From NCBI RefSeq assembly GCF_008693105.1, contig NZ_VXKK01000026.1, forward strand, positions 1-64,000: a stretch of 64,000 nucleotides of DNA, in the 5' to 3' direction. Under the pieces are notes generated by a model. That model had not been told where the DNA came from. It was given only the letters and a program-made list of their open reading frames with translations, and ran no database searches. The position numbers and the translations under genes were made by a program. The stretch is from Corynebacterium flavescens. GTDB taxonomy: Bacteria > Actinomycetota > Actinomycetes > Mycobacteriales > Mycobacteriaceae. Of this stretch, positions 18,222 to 27,751 are shown in pieces; position 1 is the first letter of the stretch, and each line of letters opens with the position of its first letter.

Positions 18222-18833
18222 ATGACTGTCCTGTTGTTAGATGAGCGGTGGCCCACGATGATTCCGATGGAGGCCATCGGAAAGCTTTATGGGCCGGCCC
18301 ATTTCAGCGCCGAGGTGCCAGTCTCTGTTCGATGGAACTTTGGCGAGTACCTCAACGGGGAGGATGCCACAGGCCGTGGGGTCTTGGTGAGCACGCAGGC
18401 CCAGGACGCAGACGTTAAAGAGCGTATTGCAGCCGGAGAGCAGGTTTTCGAAGCTCCGTCGCGCAAGGATCCGATCTTCTTGGCGCAGCAGGTGATGGCG
18501 CAGGCCTGCCAGCTGGGGGAGTGGGAGCAATCCCAGACCCACGCCACGTTGATTCCTTATCTGCGGGAGGAGTCAGAGGAGTTCATCGATGCCATTGAGC
18601 AGGGCTCTGGCGACGAAGAACTCTGCAAAGAGCTGGGGGACGTATTCCTCCAGGTCCTCTTCCACGCGGAGATTGCCAGCCGCCGCGGCGCTTTCGCGCT
18701 TGACGACGTCGCCTCCTCCTTCATCACCAAACTCCGCTCCCGCGCCCCTTATCTTTTTGACGGAACCGCGCAGCTAGTGCCCCAAGAAGAGCAGGAGGCG
18801 CTGTGGGCCAAAGGCAAAGAGCGCGAAGCGTAG
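18222..18833 (+). CDS. mazG: MazG family nucleoside triphosphate pyrophosphohydrolase
   Basis: A 203-residue house-cleaning enzyme that hydrolyses abnormal dNTPs to monophosphates. The MazG metal site appears as EESEEFIDAI and ELGDVFLQVLFHAEIA in the last half. The first 95 residues are a poorly conserved extension seen in the actinobacterial form. A TATACT -10 element lies 9 bases before the ATG, so the mRNA is probably leaderless or nearly so. Same order mfd-mazG-lpqU-eno as in mycobacteria. Confidence 0.9.
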   Translation: MTVLLLDERWPTMIPMEAIGKLYGPAHFSAEVPVSVRWNFGEYLNGEDATGRGVLVSTQAQDADVKERIAAGEQVFEAPSRKDPIFLAQQVMAQACQLGEWEQSQTHATLIPYLREESEEFIDAIEQGSGDEELCKELGDVFLQVLFHAEIASRRGAFALDDVASSFITKLRSRAPYLFDGTAQLVPQEEQEALWAKGKEREA

Positions 18834-18854
18834 CTAGCTAGCCAGCTAGCTACG
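18829..18854. terminator. Perfect 11-bp hairpin overlapping the mazG stop codon
   Basis: CGTAGCTAGCT (18829-18839), loop of 4, AGCTAGCTACG (18844-18854). The mazG TAG is in the left arm. It lies between convergent genes and could end both transcripts, but neither side has a T run, so ordinary Rho-independent termination is not certain. Confidence 0.55.
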
Positions 18855-18872
18855 TGCTTGGCGAGTCTCGTT

Positions 18873-19313
18873 CTACTTGAGGATATCGGCGAGGAGGGCC
18901 AGATCGGCGAGCTGGGACGATGCTTGTGCGGAGAGCGGGGAATCAAATCCGGGGATGGTCGGGTCCGGCTTGACGAGGCCACACTCGAGCGCGCGATCCG
19001 CCGTGCCGTGCGCGTATTGGGCGCTGACAAGATTGACGTAGATATTCTTGCGATCTTCCGGGGTGAGACCGCGCAGGTTTTTAATCAGCTGCGTGCGGGT
19101 GGTGGACTCCGTTAGAACCTTGCCGCCGGTGCGCTTATTGAGCTCGTTGAGCACGAACCCCAGAGTCCTACAATCGGTCTTCTTGATGCCGTCTACGATG
19201 GCCGAGTTGAGTGCAGCGGCATTAGCGGCAGGCTGTGCTGAAGCGGCTGGGGCGGCGATACCAGTTAGTGCGGCGGCGGCGATGAGTGCTGCGCCAAAGC
19301 GACGAAGAGACAT
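18873..19313 (-). CDS. Small secreted protein of unknown function
   Basis: 146 residues with a clear Sec signal peptide (MSLRRFGAALIAAAALTGIA, cleavage near ASA-QP at about 26) and a mature domain of about 120 residues with two cysteines (in KKTDCRTLGF and ALECGLV) that could form one disulphide. No lipobox or catalytic motif is visible. I do not recognise a named family. It is monocistronic and convergent with mazG. Confidence 0.78.
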   Translation of the reverse strand: MSLRRFGAALIAAAALTGIAAPAASAQPAANAAALNSAIVDGIKKTDCRTLGFVLNELNKRTGGKVLTESTTRTQLIKNLRGLTPEDRKNIYVNLVSAQYAHGTADRALECGLVKPDPTIPGFDSPLSAQASSQLADLALLADILK

Positions 19314-19556
19314 GAGATTCCTTTACTCAGTAGCTAGTAATAGCGGATGAGATAGTGAGAGCGGCTGAATAATGACAGCTTAAGCACAGGAGTATAGCGA
19401 CAGAAAGCAACTTATGTGGCTCAAGTTAAATGGTGTGACATAACCGGCGCTCGGTAGTGGCAGTCCTGCTGCCGATCTGGGAGTAATCTGCGCAGTTGCT
19501 GGGGTGGGGACTGTGGATAGGGGACTTGAGTCAATCCTTGGGTAAGCTTCTTCCTC

Positions 19557-20348
19557 ATGACACGAAGACTGCGCAGAATTGGGGGATGCGGTATCGGTGT
19601 CGTTCTAGTGGTGATCGTCATCATCTCGCTCGTGGGATGGGTGCTCTCATTTTTGGGCAAGCCCCCCGCTTTCGATGAGCTGGCTCCCGTCCCACAATCC
19701 ATGCCGCCGGAACCTGGTGCAGAAGTTCCCGCCATAGACGTTAACTCTGGCGGCCGTACCGCAGACAAGCTGACTTTTTGGGCCGAAGATCTTTCGGCAC
19801 AGACGGAGATTGAGCCCCAAGCCCTGCGCGCTTATGGCAACGCGGAGCTTGTTGCCCGCGAGCGTTTTCCCAATTGCCACATTCGCTGGAATACTATTGC
19901 CGGTCTGGCCTATGTGGAAACTCGCCACGGTACGTACAACGGAAACTGGTTCAAGCCGTCGAAGCTGGATGAAAACGGATACCCGGATCCTCCGATTGTC
20001 GGAATCGCTTTGGACGGTACCAATAACACCGCGAAGATCCCCGATACAGACAATGGCACCATCGACGGCGACTCCGAGCATGATCGCGCGGTAGGCCCGC
20101 TGCAGTTTTTACCTCAATCCTGGGAGCAAGTAGGCGCGGACGGCAATGGTGATGGCGTTGCCGATCCCAACCAAATCGACGACGCAGCGTTAGGTGCGGC
20201 GGCGCTTTTGTGCTTTGGTGACCGCGATCTCTCCATCGAAGAAGGCTGGAAAGCTGGCGTCCTAAACTATAACCAATCCCTCGACTACCTGCGAAAGGTT
20301 CAATCCGCGGCCAACTCCTATTCCATCCCGCAGCGCGCAACCTCCTAG
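19557..20348 (+). CDS. Membrane-anchored lytic murein transglycosylase (LpqU-like)
   Basis: 263 residues: an N-terminal membrane segment (CGIGVVLVVIVIISLVGWVL) without lipobox, a Pro-rich linker, then an MltB/SLT-type domain with the catalytic Glu in GLAYVETRHGTY, the RAVGPLQFLPQSWEQVG motif, and a DGNGDGVADPNQIDD region resembling a calcium loop. It cleaves peptidoglycan glycan strands outside the membrane. It precedes eno as lpqU does in M. tuberculosis; the mycobacterial protein is a lipoprotein while this one has a membrane anchor. Confidence 0.88.
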   Translation: MTRRLRRIGGCGIGVVLVVIVIISLVGWVLSFLGKPPAFDELAPVPQSMPPEPGAEVPAIDVNSGGRTADKLTFWAEDLSAQTEIEPQALRAYGNAELVARERFPNCHIRWNTIAGLAYVETRHGTYNGNWFKPSKLDENGYPDPPIVGIALDGTNNTAKIPDTDNGTIDGDSEHDRAVGPLQFLPQSWEQVGADGNGDGVADPNQIDDAALGAAALLCFGDRDLSIEEGWKAGVLNYNQSLDYLRKVQSAANSYSIPQRATS

Positions 20349-20439
20349 ATTTCTCTCCAGTCGGCGTCACGGAATCGGGTTTTCTGGAACAATTAGTTAA
20401 AGGTGCTTGAGGGCTTTCCTCAACACATCTACGAACTAG

Positions 20440-21744
<1,305 letters not shown>

Positions 21745-21783
21745 TTAGCTAGAGAGCAAAACAGCTCAACAGCTCAACCGTTC

Positions 21784-21838
21784 AACGCTGCCGGACTTGG
21801 ATCCCTCTTGCAGGAGGGGTTGAAGGCCGGCATTCGTT
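21784..21838 (+). terminator. Terminator after eno
   Basis: An interrupted stem (AACG and TGCCGG pairing with CCGGCA and CGTT, with an inner CCCTC/GAGGG) is followed by GTTTTA. It begins about 40 bases past the stop. Confidence 0.7.
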
Positions 21839-21932
21839 GTTTTAGCTGCTTAGAGCGTCTCAGAAAGTTTTATCCTGCTCCTCTCGCGCCGCTTCGCGCC
21901 ACGGGCCTAGGTGGCGGCTACTATGGGAACCC

Positions 21933-22550
21933 ATGGCACGCAAGACAGACAGCGAGAAAAAGCGCCGGACTACGGTTCCGGTAGTCTCCCGCACCGCGAA
22001 AGAGCACACCTCTTCTGCCCGTCGTGCAGTGCAGCCCCAGGCAGCCAAGATGACTATCGTTGGCGTGGGAATCATCATCTCAATAGTGGTCATCGTCTTG
22101 CTGACTATCGCTGTGCCTTTGCGTAACTACTACCATGGGCGCTCTGAAATCGCCCGCCTCAATGAGTCAATCGCAGCCAAGCAAGCCGAGAAGGACTACC
22201 TCCTCACCGAGATTGATCGCTACCGCTCCGATGAGTATGTGGAACAGGAAGCACGTCGGCGCTTTGGTGTCGTGGCCCAAGGTGAGACCGCCTACCGGAT
22301 CATGGATCCGCAGATGACCCCAGGGCATACCGTTACCACGGACCGTAGTGCAGAAAGCGATGACCGTTCCTGGTACGAGGTGCTCTGGGATTCTGTGGCC
22401 GAGCCACCGAAGGATGCGGAGAAGATGAACTCAGATGTGGATCCTGGCCAACTGCCCACCGAGGATAATGTCGCTCCTGCCGAAGAATCGGACGTTCCTG
22501 ACAGCGGGGTCGGTGCCGCCGTCAACGAGGGTGCGAACACCGCGGGTTAG
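21933..22550 (+). CDS. FtsB/DivIC-like septum formation protein
   Basis: 205 residues: a basic cytoplasmic N-terminus of about 38 residues, one membrane helix (IVGVGIIISIVVIVLLTIAV), then a coiled coil (SEIARLNESIAAKQAEKDYL) and the conserved DivIC end EQEARRRFGVVAQGE. It should act in the FtsQ-FtsB-FtsL divisome complex. An acidic, disordered tail of about 80 residues follows. It lies between eno and DUF501, the standard actinobacterial position. Confidence 0.9.
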   Translation: MARKTDSEKKRRTTVPVVSRTAKEHTSSARRAVQPQAAKMTIVGVGIIISIVVIVLLTIAVPLRNYYHGRSEIARLNESIAAKQAEKDYLLTEIDRYRSDEYVEQEARRRFGVVAQGETAYRIMDPQMTPGHTVTTDRSAESDDRSWYEVLWDSVAEPPKDAEKMNSDVDPGQLPTEDNVAPAEESDVPDSGVGAAVNEGANTAG

Positions 22551-22604
22551 GCCGCAACCTGCCAAAAGGCTCTCCGAGCGTGGGCGCGTGAGACAATGGT
22601 GCCT

Positions 22605-23153
22605 ATGACTGTCAACGATGCAGACCTATCCATAGTCAGCAAGCAGCTGGGCCGTGAGCCGCGCGGCGTCCTCGACATTGCTTTCCGTACCCCGGATGGA
22701 CAACCCGCGGTTATTAAGACGGCGCCGAAGCTGCCGGATGGGACGCCTTTTCCCACGCTGTACTACCTCACTGACCCACGTCTGACCGCGGAGGCCTCAC
22801 GCCTCGAAGTCGCCCATGTCATGAAGTGGATGGAGGGCCGCCTAGCCCAAGACGAGGCTCTGGCGGCGGACTACCTAGCCGCCCATGAGCACTTCTTGGC
22901 TAAGCGCAACGAGATCGAGGACCTCGGCACCACCTTCTCCGGTGGGGGAATGCCTGATCGCGTCAAGTGTCTCCACGTTCTCATCGCCTACGCACTGGCT
23001 GAAGGCCCCCAGCACTTTCGCCTCGGCACGGAGGCGGTCGCCTTCGCCGCGGACCACGGTAAGCTGCGTGGGACGGCCATCCCGCAGGACTGGCCCACGT
23101 TGGAGGAGCTGGGCATTGATCTTCAACAGTTCGATTTCTCTAACGCCGAATAA
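22605..23153 (+). CDS. DUF501 family protein
   Basis: 182 residues with the DUF501 features GREPRGVLDIAFR and GGGMPDRVKCLHVLIAYALA. The function of the family is unknown. It is invariably near eno, ftsB and ppx in actinobacteria. I use the ATG at 22605; an in-frame start at 22596 adds three residues. Confidence 0.9.
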   Translation: MTVNDADLSIVSKQLGREPRGVLDIAFRTPDGQPAVIKTAPKLPDGTPFPTLYYLTDPRLTAEASRLEVAHVMKWMEGRLAQDEALAADYLAAHEHFLAKRNEIEDLGTTFSGGGMPDRVKCLHVLIAYALAEGPQHFRLGTEAVAFAADHGKLRGTAIPQDWPTLEELGIDLQQFDFSNAE

Positions 23154-23204
23154 GAAGGTTTCGCGGTAGCCAGCGCGGCCCGTGAGAAAGGAATACTAGA
23201 ACTT

Positions 23205-24164
23205 ATGACTCGAGTGGCAGCCGTCGACTGCGGGACCAACTCCATCCGCCTCCTCATCTCCGAGGCGCAGCCGGATGGCAAAGTTCGTGACATCCTGCGT
23301 GTCATGGAAATTGTGCGTCTTGGCCAAGGTGTCGACGCCACAGGGGAGTTCGACCCCGCGGCTCTCGAGCGCACGCGTGTGGCGCTGAGCGGCTTCGTCC
23401 AGCAGATGAAGTTCGAGAACGTCGAGCGTGTGCGCATGGTGGCCACCTCCGCCACTCGAGATGTGAAGAACCATCAGGAGTTCTTCAACATGACCGCGGA
23501 GTTGCTCGGGGAGATTCAACCGGGAGCTCAGGCGGAAGTGATTTCGGGCGAGGAAGAAGCCATGTTGTCCTTCACCGGTGCCGTGGCGGATCTCTCGGCT
23601 GAGCGCGGGCCCTTTTGCGTCATTGACCTAGGAGGTGGATCCACGGAGTTTATCGTCGGAACCATCGACGGGGAGATTATGGGTTCACATTCGGCCCAGC
23701 TGGGCTGTGTTCGCCTTACCGAGCGGATCATGCGCTCGGACCCGCCCACTCCCGCTGAGATTGAGATCGCTTCCGAGTACGTGGCTGAGCGCACCGCCGA
23801 AGTCGAGAAGATCGTGCCTATCGACAAGGCCAAGACCTTCGTCGGATGTGCGGGCACCTTCACCACCCTCTCCGCCCTAGCTCAAGGTCTCGAGCGCTAC
23901 GACGCCGACGCTATCCACGGCTCCGAGCTTCGCTTCGCCGCGCTGCGGGTGCTGGCGAAGCAGATACTCAAGGTTCCCTCCGATGTTCGCGCACTCAACC
24001 CAGTCATCCACCCCGGCCGCGCCGATGTCATCGGCGGCGGGGCAGTAGCGGTTGAAGGCATCATCGACATGATTGAACGTAACTCCTCGGCGCGCTCGTT
24101 CTTCATTAGTGAGAAGGACATCCTCGACGGAATCATCGCCGGTCTGGCTGAGGAACTGACCTAA
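23205..24164 (+). CDS. ppx: Exopolyphosphatase (Ppx/GppA family)
   Basis: 319 residues with the ASKHA ATPase-fold phosphate loops: AAVDCGTNSIRLLI, the catalytic region SGEEEAMLSFTGA, and VIDLGGGSTEFIVG. Hydrolyses terminal phosphate from polyphosphate (or pppGpp). Single-domain size fits actinobacterial Ppx1/Ppx2. AAAGGA lies 14 bases upstream of the ATG at 23205. It starts 51 bases after DUF501 and is probably co-transcribed with it. Confidence 0.95.
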   Translation: MTRVAAVDCGTNSIRLLISEAQPDGKVRDILRVMEIVRLGQGVDATGEFDPAALERTRVALSGFVQQMKFENVERVRMVATSATRDVKNHQEFFNMTAELLGEIQPGAQAEVISGEEEAMLSFTGAVADLSAERGPFCVIDLGGGSTEFIVGTIDGEIMGSHSAQLGCVRLTERIMRSDPPTPAEIEIASEYVAERTAEVEKIVPIDKAKTFVGCAGTFTTLSALAQGLERYDADAIHGSELRFAALRVLAKQILKVPSDVRALNPVIHPGRADVIGGGAVAVEGIIDMIERNSSARSFFISEKDILDGIIAGLAEELT

Positions 24165-24221
24165 GCCCACCCGATTTATGGGCGGCCTTCATCATCGCAT
24201 AGAATCGAAGTCGCCCTTTTG

Positions 24222-24295
24222 GCCCCCATAGCCCAATCGGCAGAGGCAGTTGACTTAAAATCAATTCAGTCTGGGTTCGAGTCCCAGTGGGGGCA
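24222..24295 (+). tRNA. tRNA-Leu (anticodon TAA), class I-type short variable loop
   Basis: 74 bases: acceptor GCCCCCA/TGGGGGC, T8 A9, D stem GCC/GGC, anticodon stem GTTGA/TCAAT with loop CTTAAAA (anticodon UAA), variable loop of only 5 bases (TCAGT), T arm CTGGG-TTCGAGT-CCCAG, discriminator A. Leucine tRNAs normally have a long variable arm; here there is none. The A discriminator agrees with leucine identity. It is next to ppx. Confidence 0.93.
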
Positions 24296-24302
24296 CTTTG
24301 TG

Positions 24303-24344
24303 AAGTCTCGAGACATCGTTCCTACTTGATGTCTCGAGACTTTT
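24303..24344 (+). terminator. Strong terminator after tRNA-Leu
   Basis: A perfect 15-bp stem, AAGTCTCGAGACATC (24303-24317) with GATGTCTCGAGACTT (24328-24342), then TT. It is long and symmetric, so it can act in both directions. Confidence 0.85.
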
Positions 24345-24665
24345 GCGATCCACGTGGAGGCCAATCGGGGCGTTCCGGAAGTCTTGGCGGTGGCGCGTCG
24401 GGGTCTTTCTTAGGGGTGATGCTTTCTGGCGTCCTGGGCGTGCTGCGTTGCAATCGAGATGCTTCGATATTCGGGCTTGTGATGGCGCAAGTATGTCACG
24501 GAACCAGACATCGCTGGGGAGACTCTTGTGAAAGGCAGTCTCAGCACTGGCTCGTCCGGGGCAGAGGAAGCTACGGGCTATTTTCCGGTGTTTGTCCAGC
24601 AAATCCCTTGTTTGCTTATGGGTTTAGCGGAGAAGTTTTCAGAACTTCCCTTTAGCTTTATTTCT
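24345..24665. other. Intergenic stretch before the dioxygenase
   Basis: The frames in it (including an in-frame upstream extension of the dioxygenase and an antisense frame) show no family features. I see no gene, RNA or repeat. Confidence 0.5.
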
Positions 24666-25673
24666 ATGAGCACATCAAATACCCTTTTCGAGGGCCGACC
24701 GCTCGCCCGCCCTTCCGAAGATATTGAGGACCAGGGACTCAGTTTCGACGTCCGAACCGTTCTTTCTCGCCGCCGCATTCTCGGTGTACTGGGGGTCGGT
24801 GCCGGTTCAATGGCGCTGGCTGCCTGTGCTCCCTCCTCCAAGACGGAGACGGCGGCGTCGCAAAGCACGACTTCACCAAGCGTGCAAGCCACCGAAGACC
24901 TTGTGGAGCTGAACACGGAGACCGCCGGCCCCTATCCGGGCGATGGTTCCAATGGCCCGGATGTGTTGGAAGCCTCTGGCATTGAGCGCCGCGATCTCAC
25001 CCAATCGATCGACGGCAACGGGAGTGCCACCGGAACCCCCATGACCCTCACAATGAATCTCATCGACATCGCGAAGGATAATTGTCCGCTGGTGGGGGCC
25101 GCGGTTTACGTCTGGCACTGCAATGGCAAAGGCGAGTACTCCATGTACTCGGAAGGCGTCACCGAGCAGACCTGGCTGCGTGGCGTGCAGATCACCGACT
25201 CCAACGGACAAGTCAGCTTCGATAGCATTGTCCCCGGTTGCTACACGGGGCGCTGGCCGCATATCCACTTCGAGGTCTTTCCCTCGATAAATGACATCAC
25301 CGATTCCACCAACAGCGTCCTGACCTCGCAGATCGTAGTGCCGGAGGAGGTGTGCAGCCCAGTATATGAAGGCGCGGACTACGTGGGCTCGAGCGATAAC
25401 CTCGCGCGTATCACGCTGGCGACCGACAACGTGTTCTCAGATGGATGGCAGGCGCAAACACCCACCGTGAGCGGCGATGCCTCGCGTGGCTACGCTCTAG
25501 GAATCGATGTTCCGGTGGACCCGACCACCAAGTCCGAGGCCTCCGGCGCACCGATGGGTGGTGGCGGCCAAGGCGGTCCCGGCGCACCTGACGGCGGCAC
25601 TCCTCCGCAAGGGGAGTTTCCTGGTGGGCCCCCGCTTGGCGAAGGCCCGTCAACACCAGATCGTGCACAGTAA
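24666..25673 (+). CDS. Exported intradiol ring-cleavage dioxygenase-like lipoprotein
   Basis: 335 residues from the ATG at 24666. A twin-arginine signal (SRRRILG) is followed by lipobox LAAC. The body resembles protocatechuate/catechol dioxygenases: TAGPYPGDGS with the first iron Tyr, LVGAAVYVWHCNGKGEYS, and CYTGRWPHIHFEV with the second Tyr and two iron His ligands. A Gly/Pro-rich tail follows. An extracytoplasmic intradiol enzyme is a recognised subfamily, but its substrate is not established; a cell-wall or environmental aromatic is possible. Confidence 0.87.
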   Translation: MSTSNTLFEGRPLARPSEDIEDQGLSFDVRTVLSRRRILGVLGVGAGSMALAACAPSSKTETAASQSTTSPSVQATEDLVELNTETAGPYPGDGSNGPDVLEASGIERRDLTQSIDGNGSATGTPMTLTMNLIDIAKDNCPLVGAAVYVWHCNGKGEYSMYSEGVTEQTWLRGVQITDSNGQVSFDSIVPGCYTGRWPHIHFEVFPSINDITDSTNSVLTSQIVVPEEVCSPVYEGADYVGSSDNLARITLATDNVFSDGWQAQTPTVSGDASRGYALGIDVPVDPTTKSEASGAPMGGGGQGGPGAPDGGTPPQGEFPGGPPLGEGPSTPDRAQ

Positions 25674-25790
25674 ACGCAAAAAGTTTCCACAAGTGGGAAC
25701 TAACTGTCTGCCAGGAGCGTTGAAAGGGGTGAGCATAATTTAATACTGCTATCTTCATAAACTTCAATTGCGAAAGGAATCGGGATTCCA

Positions 25791-26591
25791 TTGCGCTCTA
25801 GCAACCCGGTAATGAACTCTTTGACCAAGTCTGAAGCCCAAGCGGGATACGCTCCTTCGGGCTACGGAAACTCCTACGAGCAGCCACCTCATCTTAATGA
25901 ACGTCCCATGACGGTCGATGATGTTGTGACCAAGACGGGCATCTCCTTGGCCGTCATCATCGCTTTCGCCGTGGTCAACTTCGCAATCGGCATGTTTGTC
26001 AGCACCCCTGCGGCTCTCGGCCTGACGCTCGTCGGCGCTCTGGGCGGTTTCATTACCGTCTTGGTAGCTACCTTTGGCAAGAAGTGGGCTTCTGCTCCTG
26101 TTACCCTTACGTACTCGGTCTTTGAGGGCCTTTTTGTTGGTGGCTTCTCCTTCGTCTTTGCCAACATGCAGTTCCAGGGCAGCAACGGCATGGCTCTCAT
26201 CGGCCAGGCGCTGATGGGTACCGTCGGCGTATTCCTCGGAATGCTGTTTGTTTATAAGACTGGCGCGGTCAAGGTGACGCCGAAGTTCAACAAGATCATG
26301 TTCGGCCTCATCGCCGGCGTTGCAGTCTTGGCCTTGGGCAACCTGCTCCTCGCCGTGTTCACCGGAATGAGCCCGCTGCGTGATGGCGGCATGCTGGCAA
26401 TCATCTTCTCGCTGGTGTGTATTGTCCTGGCTGCAATGAGCTTCCTCACGGACTTTGATCAAGCTGACCGCATGATTCGCGCTGGTGTACCGGCCAAGAA
26501 CGCTTGGGGCGTAGCGCTCGGCCTATCCGTTACCTTGGTCTGGCTCTACACGGAGATCCTCCGCCTCCTGAGCTACTTCCAGCAGCGCTAA
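25791..26591 (+). CDS. Bax inhibitor-1/YccA family membrane protein
   Basis: 266 residues with seven hydrophobic segments and a cytoplasmic N-terminus. The start is TTG at 25791: RSSNPV right after it is the conserved beginning of the actinobacterial family, and AGGA lies 13-16 bases upstream. The BI-1 group includes pH-sensitive calcium leak channels; the bacterial role is uncertain. Monocistronic, closed by a strong terminator. Confidence 0.9.
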   Translation: MRSSNPVMNSLTKSEAQAGYAPSGYGNSYEQPPHLNERPMTVDDVVTKTGISLAVIIAFAVVNFAIGMFVSTPAALGLTLVGALGGFITVLVATFGKKWASAPVTLTYSVFEGLFVGGFSFVFANMQFQGSNGMALIGQALMGTVGVFLGMLFVYKTGAVKVTPKFNKIMFGLIAGVAVLALGNLLLAVFTGMSPLRDGGMLAIIFSLVCIVLAAMSFLTDFDQADRMIRAGVPAKNAWGVALGLSVTLVWLYTEILRLLSYFQQR

Positions 26592-26608
26592 TAACTAGCC
26601 TTTACAAC

Positions 26609-26646
26609 CGAAAGACCCTCACGGCAAAGTTCGTGAGGGTCTTTCG
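26609..26646 (+). terminator. Terminator after the Bax inhibitor-1 gene
   Basis: Perfect 15-bp stem: CGAAAGACCCTCACG (26609-26623) and CGTGAGGGTCTTTCG (26632-26646), loop of 8. Confidence 0.88.
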
Positions 26647-27000
26647 TGCTCTCTCTAATCCCAACGTCCGAAACAGACACTGCGCCTATTTACAACTTTG
26701 TAATTATGGGGTGGAAATGGGGGATTAAGCAATGCTTAAGGTCTACCTAACTTCCACAGGCGTCCCGAATGAGATTTACAGCCAATAAACAGGTACTTTC
26801 TGCCCCTAAGTGAATAGCCGCCGGCTTAAATCCGCCGCATCCTCACCTCAAAATCACCATCCGGGAGGCTTTCGGCGCGACAAAAGCCCCCGCCTGGTGC
26901 AAGATTCTTTTCGAGAGCACTCGTCAGGAAGCGGTTGGGGCAATCCTTTCTGAAAGATCTCTCGAGTTAAAGCGTCACTGTTTAGGGGCAGAGGAGCACA
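26647..27000. other. Long leader region of the 27001 lipoprotein gene
   Basis: Lower in GC than its surroundings. It contains AT-rich blocks (TTTACAACTTTGTAATTATGG near 26689) that could be promoters, and ends in GAGGAG just before the ATG at 27001. No gene or structured RNA recognised. Confidence 0.5.
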
Positions 27001-27738
27001 ATGTTTCGATGGGGAGCCACCGTTATAGCCTGTCTTGGTCTGGCGACCATGACGGGCTGCGGTTTGGGTATCGAGGGGGAGTCACCGGAAGTCTCGTTTA
27101 AGTCCAAAGCGGAGGAACGCGGGGCAGAAGGTGAAACTCACTCGGGAAAACCGGGGGGACCCAGCGGCTCGGGGGACCACGAGACAGGTGCTCAGCTTTC
27201 GGGGGATACGCTCAAAAGCAGTGATGAAGGAACGGGCGGTGGTGGCAGCAGCTCGGGGGAGCAAGCCACCACCGCCCGCGAGGGGAACACCGAAACCACA
27301 GGGGTGCTTCCCAAACCAGGCCCCTTCGACCCGACAGCTCCGGGGTTTGAGCTTTTTGATCCTTGTTCAGAACAGGTTGCAAACAAGCTAAGCGTTCTCG
27401 GCTTCAATAGGGCGAGAGCAAGTCCACTCATCGAGTCCGGGTTTAGGATGTGTACATTTGTCGACCATCGAGATGGAGAACTAGGGATATCGTCTGACGC
27501 CGAGAACCTAGGAAAGCCGGAGGAAGATGGTGAGAGATTCTTGTACACGCGGTCCGTAAACGGAGCAAGTCTGCATTACTATCGTGGGACCCTTTTTGTG
27601 GACGAAGTATGCGAGGTCCAATGGGATTCCGAGAACGGGATGCTATCAGTTTCGCTACTCGTGGATAACAAAGGTGTCTCCCATTCAGACATTTGTGATG
27701 ATGTTGGACGCATCGTTAGGCAATTACTTGATTTATAA
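27001..27738 (+). CDS. DUF3558-like secreted lipoprotein
   Basis: 245 residues: signal peptide with lipobox TGC (Cys near 20), about 80 residues of Gly/Ser/Thr/Glu-rich low-complexity linker, then a C-terminal domain starting FELFDPCSEQVANKLSVLGF. Conserved cysteines follow (GFRMCTFV, DEVCEVQW, SDICDDV), as in DUF3558. DUF3558 lipoproteins are exported proteins of mycolic-acid bacteria with unknown function. It is 13 bases upstream of the Gly-rich protein at 27752 and surely co-transcribed with it. A GAGGAG site precedes the ATG. Confidence 0.8.
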   Translation: MFRWGATVIACLGLATMTGCGLGIEGESPEVSFKSKAEERGAEGETHSGKPGGPSGSGDHETGAQLSGDTLKSSDEGTGGGGSSSGEQATTAREGNTETTGVLPKPGPFDPTAPGFELFDPCSEQVANKLSVLGFNRARASPLIESGFRMCTFVDHRDGELGISSDAENLGKPEEDGERFLYTRSVNGASLHYYRGTLFVDEVCEVQWDSENGMLSVSLLVDNKGVSHSDICDDVGRIVRQLLDL

Positions 27739-27751
27739 AACCGGGGGAAAA

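Noticed and set aside
19380..19556. A riboswitch (ydaO type) before the lytic transglycosylase
   Set aside because: The conserved blocks of that class are not present; only a weak hairpin is seen.
24345..24665. Possible insertion-sequence remnant before the dioxygenase
   Set aside because: No transposase-like residues in any frame and no inverted ends found.
26731..26752. Possible DtxR box (TTAGGTAGACCTTAA on the minus strand) before the 27001 gene
   Set aside because: Only about 10 positions agree with the consensus and it is over 240 bases from the start codon.
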